Assembly: GCA_030037495.1 (NCBI GenBank)
Contig: JASHRG010000043.1
Coordinates: 1 to 45,646 of the forward strand
Reading direction: 5' to 3'
DNA: 45,646 nt
DNA from: Microcaldota archaeon
GTDB taxonomy: Archaea; Micrarchaeota; Micrarchaeia; Micrarchaeales; Micrarchaeaceae
Numbering within the stretch: the stretch's first letter is position 1; the number at the start of each line of letters is the position of its first letter. Below, piece after piece: positions 18,615-27,279 of the stretch. A program made the translations under genes and the position numbers. The notes below the pieces were generated by a model. The model was not told the DNA's origin. It saw nothing but the letters and a program-made list of their open reading frames with translations, and did no database searches.

Positions 18615-19733
18615 ATGGGTAGGGCTCAGGGCGCGATGGAGTATGTAACGACTTACGGATGGACTTTGCTCATAGTCATAGTTGCGCTCCTGGTCCTGTT
18701 CAAGCTCGGCGTGTTCAGCAACTCCTCGCTTCCAGACACATGCATATCTTCCTCAGGCTTCATATGTTCCAAGGTATCCCTGGATACAAGCGGGATAATG
18801 AGATTTGAGTTCGGCCAGAGCACCGGCAATCCCATAACCATTACTTCGATAGGGTGCTCCAGCACAGGCGCAACGCCCGGCAACCAGTCAACAATGTCAT
18901 CGCTATTGGTGAAGAACGGCGCCTTTGTCAACCTCACGGTGCAGTGCCCTATGCCGCCCAGCATAATAGGGACCAAATTTGTAGGCACGATATGGATCAC
19001 GTTCACGCAGGGATCCATATCTTACATGGACAACGTGGGAGATGTCACTGCAACGGTAAGCACCAAGGCAATACCCCCTGTATACGTTGAGGGGATAGTA
19101 CAATCAGCATCGGTCAAGACCGGGAGCGGATTCAGCGTCAGCTTCCCCGCAGCAGTAACGCAGGGCGACACGCTTGTAGCAGTATACAGCACTGAGACCA
19201 CCAGCGGCGGATGCGCTGTTGCCAGTGTTACCGATACGCTGGGAGACTCCTGGACATCTGTAACATCGAAGTGCGAGAAAAGCGGCGCGCAGGGCGGCAA
19301 CACATGGGTGAATTCTGCGATGTTCTACACAACTGCGGTTGGCAGCGCAACAGATGTAGTCTCTGTGGGCACCAATGGCGGCGGCACAGTGTCGCCAAGC
19401 AGCGGCCTGATTGCCATTTATGAGATTTCACCGCCTGTAAACAGCGTTGTGGCAGCCTCTCCCGGCTTCGGGACATCATATCCTGGTGAGGGATATTCGA
19501 CTGCTGCACAGCTTGTGTATGCGCCGAACTCTGTAGTAATAGGCGGCACTGATGAGTTTGATGCATCGGGATGCTGCAATGCAGGAGGTGGCTATTCCAT
19601 ATACTCAAACTCTGGGGGAAGCGCCTCCATGTACTCCAATTCTGTGAATTCGCCGACAGGCTTCACAGTGACAAGCAACAACAGGAACGTCTACGGCTGG
19701 GTTGACATAGGCGCTGCCTTCGAACCTCACTGA
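18615..19733 (+). CDS. Secreted surface protein with class III (pilin-like) signal peptide
   Basis: 'MGRAQGAMEYVTTYGWTLLIVIVALLVLFKLGVF'; ATG at 18615 preferred over ORF start 18453. Confidence 0.8.
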   Translation: MGRAQGAMEYVTTYGWTLLIVIVALLVLFKLGVFSNSSLPDTCISSSGFICSKVSLDTSGIMRFEFGQSTGNPITITSIGCSSTGATPGNQSTMSSLLVKNGAFVNLTVQCPMPPSIIGTKFVGTIWITFTQGSISYMDNVGDVTATVSTKAIPPVYVEGIVQSASVKTGSGFSVSFPAAVTQGDTLVAVYSTETTSGGCAVASVTDTLGDSWTSVTSKCEKSGAQGGNTWVNSAMFYTTAVGSATDVVSVGTNGGGTVSPSSGLIAIYEISPPVNSVVAASPGFGTSYPGEGYSTAAQLVYAPNSVVIGGTDEFDASGCCNAGGGYSIYSNSGGSASMYSNSVNSPTGFTVTSNNRNVYGWVDIGAAFEPH

Positions 19734-19837
19734 TGCGCGTGCCAGGTATAAACAACTAATAAATAGGGATATGGACTAAGCTCTTGCTGGTGAATGCATG
19801 GTGCGCAAGGCATCTATTGAAAGCTGCCTTGGGCACA

Positions 19838-19889
19838 TTGCCTGAAGTTGTGGTATCTGGCCTTATGGCCTTGTGGAAGGATAAGGCTA
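19838..19889 (+). repeat. Imperfect cassette-boundary repeat, copy L
   Basis: TTGCCTGAAG..GTGGTATCTGGCCTTATGGCCTTGTGGAAGGATAAGG, similar to 23716-23764. Confidence 0.45.
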
Positions 19890-19918
19890 AATATTTTCTT
19901 TGCTAATTTATCTTAGGC

Positions 19919-19932
19919 GATGAAGCTCACCT
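19919..19932 (+). repeat. 14-bp inverted repeat, left
   Basis: GATGAAGCTCACCT; reverse complement at 23499-23512. Confidence 0.55.
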
Positions 19933-19963
19933 GTAACCGCCATGTGGCTGATAGCTTCTATTT

Positions 19964-20407
19964 TTGCGCTTGAAGGTGAGTGGTTTTGTGGCGGTAATTA
20001 GCGAGGCTCATAAAAGTACATTGAATGGCAGCCTTCGCATAATAGAAAGGAGTCTACAGATGATTAAGGCTGAGCTTGGGCTTGATGGCCAAAAAAGACA
20101 GAAAACTGTTCTGCTCGAGAAGGAGGACGACATAGATGCTTCAGTAAAGCCGGCTATGTTGGAGGTGATAAACGCAATGCTTGAAGAGATAAAGAAAATG
20201 AAAAATGAGTTCGGGCTGGAGACAGAAACCGAGCGCTCAAGCAGGCATGTTAGGGCATATTTAAGCGAGATATGGATCCTTCTCGAAGATCTTAAAGCAG
20301 ATAAACTGAGCGCCTATGGCCATGTATCAGAGGAGGAAAAAAACGCAATCGAACCGCATGTCCTGAAGTTGCTGAAGAAACTAAAAGAAATTGAGGAGAT
20401 ACGCTGA
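19964..20407 (+). CDS. Helical hypothetical protein in dynamin-like GTPase operon
   Basis: All-helix composition, TTG (or downstream GTG) start; same strand as GTPase. Confidence 0.5.
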   Translation: MRLKVSGFVAVISEAHKSTLNGSLRIIERSLQMIKAELGLDGQKRQKTVLLEKEDDIDASVKPAMLEVINAMLEEIKKMKNEFGLETETERSSRHVRAYLSEIWILLEDLKADKLSAYGHVSEEEKNAIEPHVLKLLKKLKEIEEIR

Positions 20408-20433
20408 GACTGTTGTAATACGAATGTGATCTA

Positions 20434-20607
20434 ATGTGCATGAGATGCAGAGGCAAAGACGGTTTCGCTATGCTTGGAGCGGACAGATGTGAATGTAAAT
20501 GCGACCCGAAGTCTTTGGATATGGATCAGAGGACAGAAGAAAGAGGGATATCTAGAACTCAGCCAGTAGGTATCTGCAAAGAATGCAACCATAGCGTCGC
20601 GACATGA
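20434..20607 (+). CDS. Small Cys-rich zinc-ribbon-like protein (57 aa), absent from the ORF track
   Basis: Hand translation MCMRCRGKDGFAMLGADRCECKCDPKSLDMDQRTEERGISRTQPVGICKECNHSVAT*; CxxC pairs. Confidence 0.5.
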   Translation: MCMRCRGKDGFAMLGADRCECKCDPKSLDMDQRTEERGISRTQPVGICKECNHSVAT

Positions 20608-20635
20608 TACTTGCCCGCAAGTTTAATGTGTTCAA

Positions 20636-21052
20636 ATGAAAGGAGAAAGGACGTCCAGGCAGCGCATACTAAGGACATTGGTGCTAGCTGACAGCCTTAA
20701 CGAGTTTATGTCATCATTAGGGATCATCTGTGAGATACTAAATTCTACTGAATTTAAACCCAGAACCAGGCATTTCAAGGATGTCAAGTTTATTTTCCTT
20801 GCGCTTGTAGTTAAAGCGAATAGCATAACTGATAAAATGCTCTTTCAGATAGAGAATCTCGACAAAAACACGCACGGGTTTTTCCAGACGAATCAAGAGC
20901 TCGGGGAAATGCGCGCTACCCTGGCAAATGCCTATGAGCAGATCCAAAACGATAACATTTCTAAAAGCACGGAGCAGCTATTAGCCGCCGTGAAAAAATA
21001 TGAAAAGATCTTTCCAAAAATAAGAAGACTTGATGCATTGTTTGATTTATAA
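20636..21052 (+). CDS. Helical hypothetical protein in dynamin-like GTPase operon
   Basis: 138-aa ORF, all-helix composition. Confidence 0.55.
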   Translation: MKGERTSRQRILRTLVLADSLNEFMSSLGIICEILNSTEFKPRTRHFKDVKFIFLALVVKANSITDKMLFQIENLDKNTHGFFQTNQELGEMRATLANAYEQIQNDNISKSTEQLLAAVKKYEKIFPKIRRLDALFDL

Positions 21053-21085
21053 AACGCCAAGGAAGAGATACAAAGACAAATTGGT

Positions 21086-21652
21086 ATGATTATGGAAACG
21101 GAAAAGGAGTTCGAATCAGATCCTGCGATCCGATCTCTGCCAAATCAGATACGGCAGAAACTGATCGGCTTCATCTACAAGGAGATACCTAAGACAAAGT
21201 TCTTCAAACCAGACGGTAAGCCAGACAAAGAATGGGAGATATTTTATGGTAGCAATTGGGACTTGGCATTAGAGAGCGCGTTGGCTGAAGCTTGGAGAGT
21301 TACACGCGGATCAGCGTGGCTTCCAGAATGGGTTTTAGAAAAAAAGTCGCTTTGGGATTCGGCAATGTCTTCTGCTTCTATCTATATATGGAATGCGACG
21401 TGGGGCTTAGAACGCGAGTCGGCGCGACTTGTTGTGCGCAGCGCCGCGAAAAATTCGGTATACGAACTTGCTAAGGATGCGGTCTGGGATGCGGTACTCT
21501 ATTCCGAATATATATTAGTAAACGACATTCAATTCGAAGGTAAGGAAAATGGCATGGCACAGGCAAACGCACGCTGGAAGGTTTGGCAAAAGGGATATGG
21601 GCTATTATGTGATATAGACGGGGTTTTTTACGTCTATGCAATAAAATCATGA
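21086..21652 (+). CDS. Trp-rich hypothetical protein in dynamin-like GTPase operon
   Basis: 188-aa ORF with repeated W/A motifs ('SALAEAWRVTRGSAWLPEW', 'YIWNATWGLERESARL', 'DAVWDAVLYSEY'). Confidence 0.6.
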   Translation: MIMETEKEFESDPAIRSLPNQIRQKLIGFIYKEIPKTKFFKPDGKPDKEWEIFYGSNWDLALESALAEAWRVTRGSAWLPEWVLEKKSLWDSAMSSASIYIWNATWGLERESARLVVRSAAKNSVYELAKDAVWDAVLYSEYILVNDIQFEGKENGMAQANARWKVWQKGYGLLCDIDGVFYVYAIKS

Positions 21653-21708
21653 TTTATTTATTATAAAATTAGAGGCGGCAGTGCAGGCTTCTAAAGGCAG
21701 GCGGTACT

Positions 21709-23430
21709 ATGTACAGACAAAAAATCGACAGGCTAAAGATGTTATCAGGAGCCCTCTTAGAGTTAGTGAAGGCCGATAAAACTGCGTATAGGAACGTGGA
21801 AAATGCGCTCAAGCGTTTGGACAAGTTGGAACTCAATCTTATGCTACTTGGCCAATTCAAACGGGGGAAGAGCACTCTGGCGAATTGTTTCATAGGGAAA
21901 AAGGTAATGCCGACATCGACCGTGCCCTTGACCGCAGTAGCTACAGAAGTGCGTTTCGGTGAAAATGAGAGAATGACCGTTGTATTCAAGAATGGAGATG
22001 AAATTTCGAAACTCATAACTAAGATAGCCGAATACGTAACAGAAGAAGGAAACCCAAAGAACAGGAAAGCTGTGGACCATGTAAATATTTATTGCAAGGC
22101 TGATTTTCTAAAAGATGGATTGGTATTGATTGATACACCTGGGATAGGCTCGACCTTCCTTCACAATACGAGGGCAACTCGAGACTACTTGCCGAATTGC
22201 GATGCGGCGCTTTTGTTGATATCTGCAGATTCGCCATTGTCAGTGGAGGAGACTGAATTCATAAAAAGCATAAAGAGATACGCCCCGAAAATATTTTTTG
22301 TCTTGAACAAATGCGATTTTTATTCAAAGAAAGAGATAGATAAGATGAAGGAGCATATAGAAAATGAGCTGAAGAGGTTGGGGCTGGAAGTGAGCCTAAT
22401 CCCAATATCGGCACGCCTTGGTTTAGAAGGCAAGATTAACAACAATAAACAATTACTAAAGGAAAGCGGGCTAGATGCGCTGGAGTTAACGCTGAAAGAG
22501 TTTTTATATAAAAATAAGAACGATGTCTTACTAGAAGCTGTCCGGTTAAAAATTTATTCTGTTTCTGAATCGCTCTATAACAACATTGGTTCCCAATACG
22601 CCGCGCTTGATTTAGACACGAAAGATCTGCAGGGAAGGTCGCTAGAATTTCATAAGCAACTTGAAAATATAAAGCATCTAGCAACCATGTATCCTAATAC
22701 GATAGAGCCTGAGCTTTCCGGCGTTATGGCTGTAATAGACAAAGACATTTCTGCGGCTAGGCAGGAATTAACAACTGCCATATATCTAGAAGTTAAGGCT
22801 GAACTGGAAAACGCCCGCGGCACCAAGGAAAATCCGATAGATCAGGCAAACAAATTAATTAAATTTGTAGTAGAAGCAAAGCTCGGAAAATGGTGGAAAA
22901 CTGAAGACAGAAAGATAAAGGGAGATGTAGAGAGCATACAAGAGCGGTATAACGGAATGGCGAACGAAGCAAACTTGCGGCTTGCAAAAATTTCCAACAA
23001 GATGTTTGATTTTAAGCCAAAAACCATATCGCGCACCTGCAGCATCGACATGCCTACCGACTTCAGTTTTGGGATACAGGCCTTTGGTACTGAATTCATG
23101 TTCGTTCCCAGATTGAATAACATATTGCCGCCTGGGATGCTACGCAAGAAACTGCTAAGAGAGCTTGAAGAAAAAATCTACGAAGTTGTTGATATGAACC
23201 TTGGAAGGATACGCTATGACTATCTACAGCGTTTGGAAAAAGGTGGCGAACGATTCGCCAAATACTTGTTAAAGGACATTACAAAACTTCAAAAGGAAAT
23301 CGAGACTGGGCTAGAGAAGGGAAGCTCGCTGGCGGGGAAAACAATGGAAGAAAAAAAGCGTGCGAAGACAGAGCTAAATCGGCAATTGAAAATCGCATTG
23401 AGGATAATGAGAGAGGCAGCTCGGAAATAG
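21709..23430 (+). CDS. Dynamin-like GTPase (573 aa)
   Basis: G1 'GQFKRGKST', G2 'TSTVPLTA', G3 'DTPGIGS', G4 'NKCD'; helical C-terminal half. Confidence 0.85.
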   Translation: MYRQKIDRLKMLSGALLELVKADKTAYRNVENALKRLDKLELNLMLLGQFKRGKSTLANCFIGKKVMPTSTVPLTAVATEVRFGENERMTVVFKNGDEISKLITKIAEYVTEEGNPKNRKAVDHVNIYCKADFLKDGLVLIDTPGIGSTFLHNTRATRDYLPNCDAALLLISADSPLSVEETEFIKSIKRYAPKIFFVLNKCDFYSKKEIDKMKEHIENELKRLGLEVSLIPISARLGLEGKINNNKQLLKESGLDALELTLKEFLYKNKNDVLLEAVRLKIYSVSESLYNNIGSQYAALDLDTKDLQGRSLEFHKQLENIKHLATMYPNTIEPELSGVMAVIDKDISAARQELTTAIYLEVKAELENARGTKENPIDQANKLIKFVVEAKLGKWWKTEDRKIKGDVESIQERYNGMANEANLRLAKISNKMFDFKPKTISRTCSIDMPTDFSFGIQAFGTEFMFVPRLNNILPPGMLRKKLLRELEEKIYEVVDMNLGRIRYDYLQRLEKGGERFAKYLLKDITKLQKEIETGLEKGSSLAGKTMEEKKRAKTELNRQLKIALRIMREAARK

Positions 23431-23498
23431 TGCGGTTTGCAGGCAACCTTTGATTCATTTTATCATTAAGCACATCTATTCACGCATGTGAGTGGTAA

Positions 23499-23512
23499 AG
23501 GTGAGCTTCATC
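23499..23512 (-). repeat. 14-bp inverted repeat, right
   Basis: AGGTGAGCTTCATC, reverse complement of 19919-19932. Confidence 0.55.
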
Positions 23513-23697
23513 ACCTTGGATCTAAAGCCGTCTGAACTCTGCCAATAGGGTTGAGAATGCTAAAAAACTTAAAACGCAAAAAAGTTGGCTATTCTTACCT
23601 GTGTCCATAGCTGCAGAACATATGACCAGTATATACCCTAATAGAGACTTGCACCCACTTTTTGGCCTTTCTTCTACGGCAAAATTCTGCTGGGTTC

Positions 23698-23764
23698 GTG
23701 CTGCTCTCGAGGAGGTTGCCTGAAGCTATGGTCTCTAGTCTTAGCCTTTTGAAAAGGAGTAAGA
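23698..23764 (+). repeat. Cassette-boundary repeat, copy A (degenerate tRNA-Glu 3' end plus conserved tail)
   Basis: GTGCTGCTCTCGAGG then, about 33 nt on, TCTCTAGTCTTAG..CTTTT....GGAGTAAGAA, colinear with 25367-25434. Confidence 0.5.
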
Positions 23765-23793
23765 ACTTTAAGTTTTTGGTAAGAAGAACTAGT

Positions 23794-24453
23794 ATGGGGC
23801 TCATATTCTGTTGGAGCGGGGGAAAAGATAGCGCGCTTGCGCTGAATGAACTTTTGCAACAGGGTAACAAGATAGACACCTTGCTCACAACCGTGACGAA
23901 AGATTATGATCGTATTAGCATTCATGGAGTTAGAAGGTCTCTTTTGAAGATGCAGGCGGAGGCCGTAGGCATACCGCTTGAAGAGGTATTCTTATCAAAA
24001 GATTCGTCTGATGAGGAATATGAGAGTAAAATGCAGGATAAGCTTATTGAACTAAAGGAAAGAGGCTCCACGTCAATAGCATATGGTGACATATTTCTCG
24101 AGTGGCTGAAAAAGAAACGCGTGTCATTGGCCAAAAACGTGGGCATGGAGTGCGTTTTTCCATTATGGGGAAAAGATACAAACCAGTTAGCTAATTCCTT
24201 TGTGGGAAACGGCTTTAAGGCTGTCTTTACATGCGTAGATTCAAAAGTGCTAAGTAAGGAATGGGCTGGAAGGGAATTTGACACTTGGGCGTTGATGAAT
24301 CTTCCTCCTGGCGTTGATCCATGTGGCGAGAATGGGGAATTCCACACCTTTGTGTACGAGGGACCTATATTCGAGTATGAACTGAAGATTAAGAGGGGAG
24401 AGATTGTATACAGGGAAGATAGGTTTTATTACTGCGACTTCATGTTGGGATAA
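23794..24453 (+). CDS. ATP-pyrophosphatase, Dph6/diphthine-ammonia ligase-like (PP-loop)
   Basis: 'IFCWSGGKDSALALNEL', 'AYGDIFLEWLKKKRVSLAKNVGMECVFPLWGKDT', 'DPCGENGEFHTFVYEGPIF'; ATG at 23794. Confidence 0.88.
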   Translation: MGLIFCWSGGKDSALALNELLQQGNKIDTLLTTVTKDYDRISIHGVRRSLLKMQAEAVGIPLEEVFLSKDSSDEEYESKMQDKLIELKERGSTSIAYGDIFLEWLKKKRVSLAKNVGMECVFPLWGKDTNQLANSFVGNGFKAVFTCVDSKVLSKEWAGREFDTWALMNLPPGVDPCGENGEFHTFVYEGPIFEYELKIKRGEIVYREDRFYYCDFMLG

Positions 24454-24468
24454 CTACTTCAAGTTCAG

Positions 24469-24487
24469 TGCTCCTCTCGGGATTTGA
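24469..24487 (-). repeat. tRNA-Glu 3'-end fragment, copy C
   Basis: TGCTCCTCTCGGGATTTGA, 19-bp exact match to 27279-27297. Confidence 0.8.
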
Positions 24488-24539
24488 TGTATAACACTAG
24501 TGTGCAAGTGGGCTTGTTAAGGGCGCTTAGCATAAAGTT

Positions 24540-24749
24540 TTAGTGCCGATTGGCGCGATATAAGCTATCAACAAGTAATTTGCGCCTTTTACTCCATTCC
24601 TTGTTGCTAGTGCTTTTAAGCCAAGCAACGTGCAGATCTATAAATCTGAGGTTGCTGGCCCGGTTCCTACGTCTCTCCTCCTTTAGCTCTTTCAACAGTT
24701 TCTTTTTATTCCATCTAACCAAGCTTCTCACCGAGCACTTCCTCTGCAT
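24540..24749 (-). CDS. Small basic helical protein paired with nucleotidyltransferase
   Basis: 69-aa ORF overlapping the 3' end of the NTase gene; Lys/Arg-rich. Confidence 0.5.
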   Translation of the reverse strand: MQRKCSVRSLVRWNKKKLLKELKEERRRNRASNLRFIDLHVAWLKSTSNKEWSKRRKLLVDSLYRANRH

Positions 24750-25326
24750 ATTTTCGCTTCACGTCAAGGTTGCTCATGAAGTTCTTCAGTTCTTTAACAT
24801 TAATATCATCTTTGAAGAAACGATATAAATGCCTTGCGTCAAGCTCGTCCTTTTCGCTCCCCAGATACAGCTTAAATGCAATCTGAAGCTCTATTGGCGC
24901 CGTGGTAATCGTGTGCTTGCCGTTTATAACCACCTTGATCGGGTGATCCATGCTATAAAAATCTGTGTCTTTCCGCGGAAATTTTAGTTCAAAGTTTGGC
25001 TCTGTTTTATTCTGTTCTGCAAATCTGACAGAAAGTTTCTCCTCAAGTCTCTCATAGGCGTCCCCTGAATCTTCTGCATCCAAAATATAGAAACCAAGAG
25101 CGAATAGCTTTTTACAGAAGTTATCAAAGCGGACGAAAGATACTCTTTCTATAAACATGTCGACATCTTCGGTGTTCCTGCTCCTGCCAAAGAGTATGGC
25201 TACGTAGCCGCTAATTATAACGTACTTGAAATCTACAGCTTTTAGAAATTTAAAGACCAGTTCGTCGAGTGGGGTAAGCGCTTTGTCTGGATATGATATC
25301 CTCCCGTTTTTATAGATAGATCCCAC
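24715..25326 (-). CDS. Nucleotidyltransferase-fold protein (AbiEii/MNT-like)
   Basis: 'YVIISGYVAILFGRSRNTEDVDMFIE' (G-[ST/Y]..R.T.D.D pattern). Confidence 0.7.
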   Translation of the reverse strand: MGSIYKNGRISYPDKALTPLDELVFKFLKAVDFKYVIISGYVAILFGRSRNTEDVDMFIERVSFVRFDNFCKKLFALGFYILDAEDSGDAYERLEEKLSVRFAEQNKTEPNFELKFPRKDTDFYSMDHPIKVVINGKHTITTAPIELQIAFKLYLGSEKDELDARHLYRFFKDDINVKELKNFMSNLDVKRKYAEEVLGEKLG

Positions 25327-25366
25327 AGAATCTACCAGCTAACGCATGCAAACTATAAATATACTC

Positions 25367-25434
25367 TGCTCCTCTCGGGTATCACGTGAGAACAATAGTT
25401 TCTCTAGTCTTAGGACTTTGTAATGGGGTAAGAA
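25367..25434 (+). repeat. tRNA-Glu 3'-end fragment plus conserved tail, copy B
   Basis: TGCTCCTCTCGGG (13-bp exact to tRNA-Glu 3' end) followed by TCTCTAGTCTTAG (13-bp exact to 23732-23744). Confidence 0.65.
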
Positions 25435-25450
25435 ACTATGCCATGTTGTT

Positions 25451-25867
25451 TTATTTCTTAGAAATGTAAACCGCGCAGAGTAAACTGCCAATAAATGCAA
25501 GCGCAGGTCCCGAAGTCATTGGTCCAAAAGTCAGCCAATAACTGAGAAAAGCATATATCGCAATCAACCCGCCAAAAATACTAGCACCTAAGGCGAGCTT
25601 GGCTCTGTTTTTATAAAAAGCAAAAAGCATTACAAGGGAGGCAACTCCGATCAAAATTCCTTCGACCATCGCGTATGTGAAAAAGGTGCCAAGTGAAGGC
25701 CAACCAATTTTTTGGGCACTATAAACTATTGTACCTCCAAATGTCAATAGATTGTGGTTTGTATTACCAACTGCGTTATATCCTTCGCTTCCGGTTAATA
25801 TAGTAAGAAGACCTCCTATGAGTGTTATCAATACACCTACTAAGGTTATCTTCCGTATCTTGATCAT
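25451..25867 (-). CDS. Small multi-pass membrane protein
   Basis: 4 predicted hydrophobic helices in 138 aa. Confidence 0.6.
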   Translation of the reverse strand: MIKIRKITLVGVLITLIGGLLTILTGSEGYNAVGNTNHNLLTFGGTIVYSAQKIGWPSLGTFFTYAMVEGILIGVASLVMLFAFYKNRAKLALGASIFGGLIAIYAFLSYWLTFGPMTSGPALAFIGSLLCAVYISKK

Positions 25868-25967
25868 AAAGTACTATATAATGTTGGTTTAATAAACATT
25901 CTCATCGGCAACTACAAGACTTGCGCTTTATTACCATCGCTCTTTTCAAGGAGGTTTTTTGAAATAA

Positions 25968-27257
25968 TTAGTGTCTTTTTGCGACTGCGCGTACAGGGTC
26001 AATTAATTCTGCAGTTATTATTGCATCTGGCGGTATTTCGATTTTGACTCTAAATTCTCCAAACACTCTGTCACGTAGTGTTTTGCTATCCAGCTGATCA
26101 GATTCAACATTGTCGTACCTGACAACTGAAGTAGACTTCCTTACCTTAGAAAAATCAATAGTTACTATAACGCCATAAGGCGAAAGTTCGCTATGACCAA
26201 AACGTTCTGCAGCACTTCTAAACGCCGATGTTGAAATAAATTTAAGGTGTCTGCCATAGACCCCACCAAAAGTTATACCTTTTTGTTTTAATTCTTCGAG
26301 ATAACTATCACGTTGTTCGCGCGTTTCGAAATGAGCTCCCCTGTAGATATACAAATTGTTAGTGGTTGATACGTATTCTATGAGTATTTTGGAAATTGCA
26401 TCGGCAATTGCATTGTAAATTTCAGGTTTAACACCAAATTCACGCAAATAACCAACGTAGCTTCTCCCTTCCTTTATGCCCTTGCTGTAAAGCATTCTGG
26501 CATCTTCCCTTCCAAGAATCCTTACTGCTTCAGAATATTCATACCCTGCTCTTGCAGGTCCACCGCGAATATCTATCGTTTCCTTCATCCCTAATATAAG
26601 CTTAGCAGCTAGTTCTAACCTTTTTTCCGCCTGTGGCGTATTCCAAAAACGATATGACAGATTCTCTCTAAATATATCCCTAGGTTTCTTGACTTCTGCG
26701 CCTGCAAGCTTGAGCAGGTTTTTAAGCGGCCCACTAACTAAATTTTGTACATAGCGTTGCATTTGTTCTCTTTCGCTCTGTGACCAAGGGATCTCTAAGG
26801 GCGGTTGTCGAGTCGCTGGGGGGCTATTTCTTTCTCTTCGATCAACTGTTAGAGTAGTTGGCGTACTGTTAGAAAGCGCGCTAACTAAGAACATCTTTTT
26901 AATTAGAGATATAGTGATGGCTTTTTTGACATGCTTCTTGTTTCTGCTTCCTAGCACAGTTGAGCTGACTTTTGTTATTATATTTTTGAATTCATCTATG
27001 CTTCCTTGGTTCTGCTCTGCGGTTACAAAAAGTTCAGCGATAGAAAAAAATTGTGATAATTCTTTAGCTATTATTGCTTGTCCGGTATTTTGATTTTCTA
27101 TATGCTTTAAAATTAGATTAGCCCTTGTGTCGAAAATTTCCACTCCGTTACTCGTAAGCTCATTGTCCTCCTCCTCAAGATTAAGTAAAGAATTTAGCAA
27201 TGGCTCGCCCATCAATGAGATTTTGAATTTTGTGATATTTAAAGCTATCTCAGTCAT
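25968..27257 (-). CDS. ADP-ribosyltransferase-like protein
   Basis: C-terminal 'LYIYRGAHFETREQRDSYLEEL', 'LKFISTSAFRSAAERF' (R / STS), 'GEFRVKIEIPPDAII'. Confidence 0.65.
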   Translation of the reverse strand: MTEIALNITKFKISLMGEPLLNSLLNLEEEDNELTSNGVEIFDTRANLILKHIENQNTGQAIIAKELSQFFSIAELFVTAEQNQGSIDEFKNIITKVSSTVLGSRNKKHVKKAITISLIKKMFLVSALSNSTPTTLTVDRRERNSPPATRQPPLEIPWSQSEREQMQRYVQNLVSGPLKNLLKLAGAEVKKPRDIFRENLSYRFWNTPQAEKRLELAAKLILGMKETIDIRGGPARAGYEYSEAVRILGREDARMLYSKGIKEGRSYVGYLREFGVKPEIYNAIADAISKILIEYVSTTNNLYIYRGAHFETREQRDSYLEELKQKGITFGGVYGRHLKFISTSAFRSAAERFGHSELSPYGVIVTIDFSKVRKSTSVVRYDNVESDQLDSKTLRDRVFGEFRVKIEIPPDAIITAELIDPVRAVAKRH

Positions 27258-27279
27258 GGTTCATTAATATGAATCTGAT

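Noticed and set aside
19917-19958. Possible C/D-box sRNA (GCGATGA...CTGA) with upstream A/T-rich TAAATATTTT
   Set aside because: Only about 40 nt, no convincing D'/C' boxes or terminal stem; the 14-bp part is better described as half of an inverted repeat.
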